Position numbers and translations under genes: made by a program
Shown: piece by piece, positions 49,537-55,667 of the stretch
How the letters are laid out: each line of letters begins with the position of its first letter
How positions within the stretch are numbered: position 1 is the first letter of the stretch
Assembly: GCA_051889975.1 (NCBI GenBank)
Contig: JBJFDJ010000012.1
Span: 1 to 55,667, forward strand
Direction: 5' to 3'
Origin: UBA9845 sp051889975
GTDB taxonomy: Bacteria > Bacillota > Clostridia > Christensenellales > UBA1242
Length of the DNA stretch: 55,667 nucleotides
The notes under the pieces: generated by a model
The model's input: the letters and a program-made list of their open reading frames with translations, nothing else
Database searches by the model: none
What the model was told of the DNA's origin: nothing

Positions 49537-51204
49537 ATGGATTACAAAAAATTAGCAGATATGTTATTCCCTGATGTAACACTTACAAAGGAAGATTTAG
49601 AAAAGAGATACCCAAAACGAGACCTGCCACAAGGTGCAATTGTAACTAGATTTGCACCAAGCCCAACAGGTTTTTTGCACATAGGTGGCGTGTTTACTTG
49701 CTTGGTTGCAAGCAACTTTGCCAAAAAAAGTGGTGGCGTGTTTATTTTGCGTATTGAAGACACCGACCAAAACAGAAAAATCCAAGATGGCGTAAAACTC
49801 ATCATACAAAATCTTGCCAGATACAACATTCATTTTGATGAAGGTGTTGACGAACAAGGCAACGATTATGGCAACTATGGCACATACACACAAAGCAAAC
49901 GCAAAGACATTTACATGGCAATGGCAAAATATCTTGTAAGCATAGGCAAGGCATATCCTTGTTTTTGCACCGAAGAAGAAATTGCGCGCGACAGAGCAAT
50001 TCAAGAGGCAAGCAAAGAACTCATTGGTTACTATGGCAGTTATGCACATTGCCGTGATTTAACCTTGGACGAAGTTAAAGCAAACCTTGACGCAGGCAAA
50101 AAATTTTGCATAAGACTTAAATGTGAAAGCAATGCCGACCACAAAATTATTGTTGAAGATGGCATAAGGGGAACACTTAAATTAAGCGACAATTTTAAGG
50201 ACGTTGTAATTTTAAAAAGCGACTTTTTGCCACCATACAATTTTGCACATGCTTGTGATGACCATTTTATGCGTGTTAATTTGGTTGTTAGGGGTGATGA
50301 ATACTTGCCAAGCATTGCCGAGCACTTGCAAATATTCAATGCCCTTGGCTTTGAACCAATAAAATATGCCCATGTTGCACCAATGCAAAAAATTGATGGC
50401 GACAGCAAACGCAAAATTTCAAAACGAAAAGACCCCGAAGCAAATGTGGCTTTTTACCTTGAAGAAGGTTATCCAGCCGAAAGCGTTAGCGAGTATTTGC
50501 TCACTGTTGCAAACAGCAATTTTGAAGAATGGCGCAAACAAAACCCAGACAAAAATGCCGAAGACTTTGTTGTTACAACCGACAAAATGAGCATAAGTGG
50601 TGCATTGTTTGACTTGCCAAAACTAAACGATGTCAGCAAAAATGTAATATCAAAATTTTCCGCACAAAAAGTGTATGACCTTTGCAAAGAATGGGCAGAA
50701 TACTACGACCCACAATTTGCAAAAGTGTTAACAGACAACAAAGACTTTGCTCTTAAAATTTTTGGCATTGAGCGTGGCACACCAAAACCCCGCAAAGACA
50801 TTGGCAAATGGAACGAAGTTAAACAAACTTACAACTACTTTTTTAAGGAACTATTTAACCCAACAAGTTTAACCGACTATGCCTTTAATTTTGACAAATT
50901 TGACAAGCAAACATTAAAAAATATTGTTGATAAATACAAAGATGTTTATGCACAGCAAGCCGACAAACAAGTTTGGTTTGACCAAATAAAACATCTTGGC
51001 ACAGAGTTTGGCTTTGCTGATGATATGAAAGCATACAAGGCAAACCCAACAGCATTTAAGGGCAGTTATGGTGATGTTGCTGGCATAATACGAGTTGCCT
51101 TAACAACAAAATCAAACACACCAGACCTGTTTGAAATTTGCAACTTGCTTGGCAAAGACGAAGTGTTAAAACGCCTTGAAAAAGCAAGCAGTTTGCTGGC
51201 ATAA
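49537..51204 (+). CDS. gltX: Glutamyl-tRNA synthetase
   Basis: GltX charges tRNA-Glu. The class I signature TRFAPSPTGFLHIGGVFTCL (HIGH-type) lies near residue 40, with RIEDTDQNR after it, and the second site is RKISKRKDPEA. VRGDEYLPSIAEHLQIFNAL is typical of GluRS/GlnRS. At 555 residues it is longer than the common bacterial form (about 470-500), with a longer C-terminal anticodon-binding part. No glutaminyl-tRNA synthetase is in view; a non-discriminating enzyme with GatCAB is possible. Confidence 0.94.
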   Translation: MDYKKLADMLFPDVTLTKEDLEKRYPKRDLPQGAIVTRFAPSPTGFLHIGGVFTCLVASNFAKKSGGVFILRIEDTDQNRKIQDGVKLIIQNLARYNIHFDEGVDEQGNDYGNYGTYTQSKRKDIYMAMAKYLVSIGKAYPCFCTEEEIARDRAIQEASKELIGYYGSYAHCRDLTLDEVKANLDAGKKFCIRLKCESNADHKIIVEDGIRGTLKLSDNFKDVVILKSDFLPPYNFAHACDDHFMRVNLVVRGDEYLPSIAEHLQIFNALGFEPIKYAHVAPMQKIDGDSKRKISKRKDPEANVAFYLEEGYPAESVSEYLLTVANSNFEEWRKQNPDKNAEDFVVTTDKMSISGALFDLPKLNDVSKNVISKFSAQKVYDLCKEWAEYYDPQFAKVLTDNKDFALKIFGIERGTPKPRKDIGKWNEVKQTYNYFFKELFNPTSLTDYAFNFDKFDKQTLKNIVDKYKDVYAQQADKQVWFDQIKHLGTEFGFADDMKAYKANPTAFKGSYGDVAGIIRVALTTKSNTPDLFEICNLLGKDEVLKRLEKASSLLA

Positions 51205-51380
51205 CAAAACAAACAGCAATTAAACTTTTTGCAAAAATTTATTTGATAAAAAATTTTAAAAAACGAATTAGTTTAATTTTCAAAAATTTATTTGTTGAAC
51301 AACAAATTTATTTAAATTTTAAAAACGAATTTGTTTTATTTGCAAAAAATAAAGATGTTAAAATTTTAATAAAAACAAAA

Positions 51381-51412
51381 AACAGCAACCCAAAAAAGTT
51401 GTTGTTTTTTAT
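51381..51412 (+). terminator. Terminator downstream of gltX
   Basis: AACAGCAAC and GTTGTTGTT pair (one G-U) around an 8-base loop, followed by TTTATATTTT. It lies 180 bases past gltX. Confidence 0.65.
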
Positions 51413-51786
51413 ATTTTATTTTAATTGTTAAAATTTTTGCCAACTTGCATGAGTATTAACTTGCACATTTAANNNNNNNNNNNNNNNNNNNNNNNNNNNN
51501 NNNNNNNNNNNNNNNNNNNNNNNNNNNNNNNNNNNNNNNNNNNNNNNNNNNNNNNNNNNNNNNNNNNNNNNNACAAAAAATTTGCAGATTAAACAATTTT
51601 ATTTTTTTGTGCAAAAAATTTGGTGGAATAAATCATTGTTAATTTGTTTTAAAAAATAGTTTTGCCTGCGTGTTTTGTTTGTTTTGCATATGCAAAAATT
51701 AATTTTGTTATGTTGATAGCTTTTTGCAAAATGTTTTATTTAAGTTTGTGTTTGCAGTAAAGCCCATTTTGTGATAAACTTTTGAT
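51413..51786. other. Intergenic region with assembly gap (51473-51572)
   Basis: No gene is visible on either side of the 100-N placeholder. The right edge has GATAAA 8 bases before the next ATG. Confidence 0.6.
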
Positions 51787-53469
51787 ATGGGACTTTTAGA
51801 AATTAAAAATATGAGTTTGAGTTTTGGCGACAAGGTTATTTTTAACAATGTCGATTTTTTTGTTAACAAGGGCGACAAAATGGGTGTTGTTGGTGTTAAT
51901 GGCGCAGGCAAAAGCACGCTGTTAAAAATCTTGAACAAAGATGTTTTTTATGACAAGGGCAGTTACACAACAAATCCAAACATAAAAATTGGTTATTTGG
52001 ACCAGCAAGCGCTTATTGATAGTGAAAAAGATATTATGGACTATCTAAGGGAGAGTTATCAAACAATTTATGACGCCGACAAAAAATTAACTGCCACTTA
52101 TGAAAAAATGGCATTTGCCAGCACAGATGAAGAGTTGATTAAACTGACCGAGCAAACAGAAAAACTTATGGAGTTTTTGCAAAACAATGATTTTTATAGT
52201 TTGGATGGCAAAATAGAAAAAGTTGCCGATGGGCTTGGCATCACAAGTTTTGGCTTAAACACAAAAGTTAAAACCTTGAGTGGTGGGCAAAGGGCAAAAG
52301 TTAGGCTTGCAAAATTGCTTTTAGAAAAACCCGATGTGCTGTTACTTGATGAGCCAACAAATTTTTTGGACGCCGAGCACATAAATTGGCTGTCTAGTTT
52401 TTTGGCAAATTTTGATGGCACTTTTGTGGTTGTTAGCCACGATGAAGATTTTTTGGCGCGTGTTACAAACTGCATTTGTGATGTTGATTGCAACAAAATA
52501 ACAAGATACAATCAAAATTACAACAATTTTTTGCTTGCAAGGCAGGTCAAGCGTGAACAGCACGAAAAAAACTACAAAAAGCAACAACAAAAAATAGAAA
52601 AGTTAGAGGATTACATTGCCCGAAATCTAGCCCGTGCCAGCACGACCAAAATGGCACAATCAAGGCAAAAGCAACTTGCAAAAATGGAGTTAATTGACAA
52701 GCCAACTGCTCACTGCAAGCCAACATTTTTGTTTAACTATAAGCGACTTGGCAGTGAAATTTTGTTGCAAGTTGACAATTTGATTATTGGCTACGACAAG
52801 CCACTTTTAAAAAAGCCAATCAATCTTGTTTTAAAACGGGGCGAAAAGTTGGCAATCACTGGATTTAATGGCATTGGAAAAAGCACTTTTTTAAAAACAA
52901 TAAGTGGAGTTTTGCCAGCAATAAGTGGCAACTTTAAGTTTGCAACAAATGTTGTAATAGGTTATTATGAACAAGAACTCTGTTTTAAAAATTCAAACCA
53001 AACTCCACTTGAATATATTTGGGACGAATATCCAAAGTTAACCGAGCGTGAAGTTAGGGGTGCACTTGCAAAATGTGCCTTAAAGGCAGAGCATATTGCC
53101 GAGCCACTTAACAAACTTAGTGGTGGGGAGCAAAGCAAGGTTAAAATTTGCCAGCTTATGTTAAAGCCATGCAACATTTTAATTTTAGACGAGCCAACAA
53201 ATCATATGGACTCAAATGCCATTGTGCAGTTGAGCACAGCCATAAAAAATTTTGAAGGAACTGTTTTGTTTGTTAGCCATGACAAAAATTTTGTAAGCCA
53301 AAACGCCGACAAAATTTTGCAGTTNNNNNNNNNNNNNNNNNNNNNNNNNNNNNNNNNNNNNNNNNNNNNNNNNNNNNNNNNNNNNNNNNNNNNNNNNNNN
53401 NNNNNNNNNNNNNNNNNNNNNNNNACTTTGTTAAACAAAATTATCAAAAAGGTGATTTATGAAAGATAG
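51787..53469 (+). CDS. ABC-F family ATPase (second copy in window)
   Basis: Two ABC domains are present and, unlike the first ABC-F protein, both P-loops are complete: GVNGAGKSTLLKIL and GFNGIGKSTFLKTI. Signatures are LSGGQRAKVRLAKLL and LSGGEQSKVKICQLM; Walker B motifs are VLLLDEPTNFLDAEH and ILILDEPTNHMDSNA. The interdomain linker is long and charged (KNYKKQQQKIEKLEDYIARN). It could be a translation factor or an antibiotic-resistance ABC-F; the sequence alone does not decide. The C-terminal end is interrupted by 100 N, so the last 14 residues are uncertain. No ribosome binding site precedes the ATG; GATAAA lies 8 bases upstream. Confidence 0.88.
   Translation: MGLLEIKNMSLSFGDKVIFNNVDFFVNKGDKMGVVGVNGAGKSTLLKILNKDVFYDKGSYTTNPNIKIGYLDQQALIDSEKDIMDYLRESYQTIYDADKKLTATYEKMAFASTDEELIKLTEQTEKLMEFLQNNDFYSLDGKIEKVADGLGITSFGLNTKVKTLSGGQRAKVRLAKLLLEKPDVLLLDEPTNFLDAEHINWLSSFLANFDGTFVVVSHDEDFLARVTNCICDVDCNKITRYNQNYNNFLLARQVKREQHEKNYKKQQQKIEKLEDYIARNLARASTTKMAQSRQKQLAKMELIDKPTAHCKPTFLFNYKRLGSEILLQVDNLIIGYDKPLLKKPINLVLKRGEKLAITGFNGIGKSTFLKTISGVLPAISGNFKFATNVVIGYYEQELCFKNSNQTPLEYIWDEYPKLTEREVRGALAKCALKAEHIAEPLNKLSGGEQSKVKICQLMLKPCNILILDEPTNHMDSNAIVQLSTAIKNFEGTVLFVSHDKNFVSQNADKILQXXXXXXXXXXXXXXXXXXXXXXXXXXXXXXXXXXTLLNKIIKKVIYER
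53325..53424. other. Assembly gap (100 N) near the end of the ABC-F gene
   Basis: A placeholder of exactly 100 N. The frame happens to continue across it, but the true length is unknown. Confidence 0.9.
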
Positions 53470-55667
53470 TTTTAAAAAAATTATTTGTGGCTCAATTGTG
53501 GCACTGGGGTTGCCTGTTGTTTGTGCGTGTGGCGAAAAACCTTTGCTTGCAACACCAAAGCAAGTCAGCATTGACAAAACAACCAATATGATAACTTGGC
53601 AAGAAGTTGACAATGCCGAATATTATCTTGTTGAAATCAACGGCAAAACATATCAAACAACCAGTGCAAGTTTTCCGGCTGGCGACATAATTAACCAAGG
53701 TGGCAAATTTTACATAAGAGTTTTGGCTTTGGACCAAGACGAAGATTTTTTGCCATCAAAATATAGCGAATATATCAGCATAGAAAACCTGTTTGCATTT
53801 GGCACTCCTGTTTTGTCTGCTACCAGCAATGTTTTAAGTTGGACAGATGTTGGCGCCGAGTTTTATGTTGTTTGCATAAATGGTGTTAAGTTTGAAACAA
53901 CTGGCACAACTTTAAACCTTGCAAATTTAAGTGACAAAATGTTATCTGCTGTTGCAATGGGCAAAAACAACAGCTTTAGTGTTTATGCAAAAGCAACAAG
54001 CAACAACTTAAAAAGTGAAATGTCAAACACAATAAGTTGCTATGTTGCATCCAGTCAAGTTGCACCAACAAATGTCAATGTGCAAAAGCAAGGCGAAAAC
54101 ATTATGCTTACTTTTGACGCTGTTGCAACTGCAAACGATTACACCGTAAAAATCAACAACACAGAATTTGTTACTGACCAAACAAGTTTGGATATCACAA
54201 AATATTTTGCAGATTTTGGCATTTACAATATAAGCGTAAAAGCAAACAAAGTTGAACAACTTGTGCAAGACGAATTAACACTTATTTATATGGAAAGCGC
54301 TTATTCAAGCGAATTTGTTTATGAACACAAACCAAAATTTGTGCAAGAAAGTGTAACAAATTTGGCAATAAATGATGGCTTGCTAACATTTGATGCAATC
54401 ACAGATGCAACGAGTTACATTGTTTTTGTTAATGAGAGTGAGTATCAAACAAACACCAACAGCTACAACCTTTCAAGTTTAAGTCTGCCTGCTGGCAAAT
54501 ATTCCGTTTGCGTTGTTGCGCAAAATGGAAGTTATCAAAGTTTAAAGAGCAATGAGGTTGAATACAAAGTAACAAAAGTTTTAGATACTCCTGCTGTATA
54601 TGTTGTGGAACAAGACGAAAAAATATTTGCCGTTATTTCTAACATAGAAAATGCGACAAAGTATCAATTGCAAGTTAATGAAATCATATTTTACACAACA
54701 AGTTTGCAAGTTGACATAACCGATTATCTTGTTGGCGGAACAAACAAAATAAGTGTTATTGCTTTTGGCGATGATGATGTTTATCTCAACTCGGCAGAAG
54801 GCTCAACAAATTATTTGCTTTTGGGCGTTCCACAAAATCTTAAAGTTGAAGATGGAGTTTTAAGTTTTGATGCTGTTGCTGATAGCACAAGTTATGAAAT
54901 TTATGTTAATGACAATCTTTGCTCAACAACAAGTTCAACGTCTGCTGACATTGCAACTTATATAAGCAAACCTGCTGTTTATCAAATTAAGGTTAGGGCA
55001 ATATCAAACGACAAAAAAGGCAAGTTTGCAAATTTGCAACACATAACAACATCAACACTCGCTTCACCAAATAGTCTTGATATTGTATTAAATAACAATT
55101 CATATTATTTAAATTTTTCACACGACTGCCAAAATGTGTTACATTTTGATGTTTATGTTAATGGTGATATTGCTTGTCAAACAACAACAACCAGTGTTGA
55201 TATGACAAATTATTTGAGTTTGGGCGACAACACAATTTATGTTATTGCTGTTGGTGATGGCACTGTTTATCTAAATTCAAGTGCAAGCCAAACCAAAACA
55301 GTAACACTTACAAAAACCTTGGACGCAGTTTCAAATTTAAGTGTTTATGCAAAAACAGGCGATTATTATGTAAGTTTTGATGGCGTTGACGATGCTGAAA
55401 GTTATAAAATTGAAGTGACAAACAGCAGTGGTGTTGTAACATTCAGTCAACAAATTTCTTTTGGCGACTTAACAAACAATAGCGCCGAAATAAATATTTC
55501 TGGTTCAATAACAAAAAAAGATGACTACACCATAAAGGTTACTTCTCAAAGTTCAAAAAATGGTGTTAATGATGGCGTAAGCACAATAGTCGAAAACTTG
55601 AGCAATTATTCACAAACCGATTACAGCAACATTTCATATTTTTACAACGGAAAAGATTACACCTATT
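53459..55667 (+). CDS. Large repeat-built surface lipoprotein, 3' end outside the window
   Basis: An open frame starts at ATG 53459 (AAGGTGATTT upstream, 11-base overlap with the ABC-F end) and stays open to the window edge, 736 codons. The N-terminus is a lipoprotein-like signal (IICGSIVALGLPVVCAC, lipid-modified Cys likely the last). The rest consists of seven or more units of 80-100 residues that look like fibronectin type III or Ig-like folds. Each has a strand such as LSFDAVADSTSYEIYVND, then a Thr/Ser-rich segment and a YxIxVxAxS strand. Such proteins project from the cell surface. No enzymatic domain is seen in the visible part. Confidence 0.85.
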   Translation, partial: MKDSFKKIICGSIVALGLPVVCACGEKPLLATPKQVSIDKTTNMITWQEVDNAEYYLVEINGKTYQTTSASFPAGDIINQGGKFYIRVLALDQDEDFLPSKYSEYISIENLFAFGTPVLSATSNVLSWTDVGAEFYVVCINGVKFETTGTTLNLANLSDKMLSAVAMGKNNSFSVYAKATSNNLKSEMSNTISCYVASSQVAPTNVNVQKQGENIMLTFDAVATANDYTVKINNTEFVTDQTSLDITKYFADFGIYNISVKANKVEQLVQDELTLIYMESAYSSEFVYEHKPKFVQESVTNLAINDGLLTFDAITDATSYIVFVNESEYQTNTNSYNLSSLSLPAGKYSVCVVAQNGSYQSLKSNEVEYKVTKVLDTPAVYVVEQDEKIFAVISNIENATKYQLQVNEIIFYTTSLQVDITDYLVGGTNKISVIAFGDDDVYLNSAEGSTNYLLLGVPQNLKVEDGVLSFDAVADSTSYEIYVNDNLCSTTSSTSADIATYISKPAVYQIKVRAISNDKKGKFANLQHITTSTLASPNSLDIVLNNNSYYLNFSHDCQNVLHFDVYVNGDIACQTTTTSVDMTNYLSLGDNTIYVIAVGDGTVYLNSSASQTKTVTLTKTLDAVSNLSVYAKTGDYYVSFDGVDDAESYKIEVTNSSGVVTFSQQISFGDLTNNSAEINISGSITKKDDYTIKVTSQSSKNGVNDGVSTIVENLSNYSQTDYSNISYFYNGKDYTY

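Noticed and set aside
51243..51431. 62-codon frame after gltX
   Set aside because: It has no ribosome binding site, ends in the gltX-side terminator and is only Lys/Phe/Asn-rich low complexity.
1..55667. CRISPR arrays and rRNA genes
   Set aside because: No regularly spaced repeat-spacer pattern and no rRNA sequence were seen. The spaced parS sites and the tRNA copies are not CRISPR repeats.

Overview
The window reads as the replication-origin neighbourhood of a low-GC, Gram-positive-type bacterium of the Bacillota, most likely an uncultured Clostridia-like lineage. The support is gene order and signals: rpmH-rnpA-yidD-yidC-jag, dnaN, dnaA, recF, gyrB-gyrA and rsmG-parA-parB; the Bacillus-like blocks mrnC-rlmB-sigH and dnaX-ebfC-recR; strong AGGAGG-type ribosome binding sites; a SAM-I riboswitch on metK; and TGA used as a normal stop. 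The sequence is a scaffold: five runs of exactly 100 N (1366, 18627, 25386, 51473, 53325) are placeholders. At least two, in rnr and gyrA, hide more sequence than 100 bases.

Layout. 0.1-4.2 kb: the 3' part of rnr, a leucine-rich-repeat surface protein and an RluA-type pseudouridine synthase. 4.3-7.3 kb: the leftward jag-yidC-yidD-rnpA-rpmH operon. 7.3-8.3 kb: an AT-rich non-coding stretch with degenerate DnaA boxes, the best oriC candidate. 8.3-12.8 kb: dnaN (+), an unrecognised HExxH protein (-), dnaA (-) and a small HTH gene (-), a rearranged order for this phylum. 12.9-20.2 kb: two tandem XRE regulators, recF, a MazG-like protein, gyrB and gyrA. 20.6-23.9 kb: small membrane and ferritin-like proteins and a 3-methyladenine glycosylase. 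24.1-27.6 kb: rsmG, a 1-kb non-coding stretch with five parS sites, then parA-parB and a sixth parS. 27.9-32.3 kb: a GNAT protein, a YkpA/YbiT-type ABC-F protein, an unknown helical protein and a CwlD-like amidase. 32.4-37.0 kb: mrnC-rlmB-sigma factor and dnaX-ebfC-recR.

37.8-43.7 kb is the accessory region. An intact tRNA-Arg(UCG) is followed by two displaced copies of its own 3' half, at 42.47 and 43.59 kb, dividing the region into a 4.6-kb and a 1.1-kb module. Inside are a DUF1848 protein, a decayed gene with an in-frame stop, a Fic protein, a truncated phosphoribosyltransferase, a DprA-like SLOG protein, a HAD hydrolase cut off exactly at a tRNA fragment, and a lone ABC/AAA-type ATPase. 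No integrase is visible. This is the most unusual part of the window.

43.9-55.7 kb: metK with its SAM-I riboswitch, a histidine phosphatase, membrane proteins and lipoproteins of unknown role, gltX behind a duplicated promoter, a second ABC-F protein, and the start of a long repeat-built surface lipoprotein that runs off the end.

Three window-wide patterns stand out: a roughly 60-bp intergenic repeat family (seven full or partial copies), extended -10 promoters (TGNTATAAT), and several genes whose -10 box lies only 6-8 bases before the ATG, which implies leaderless mRNAs.
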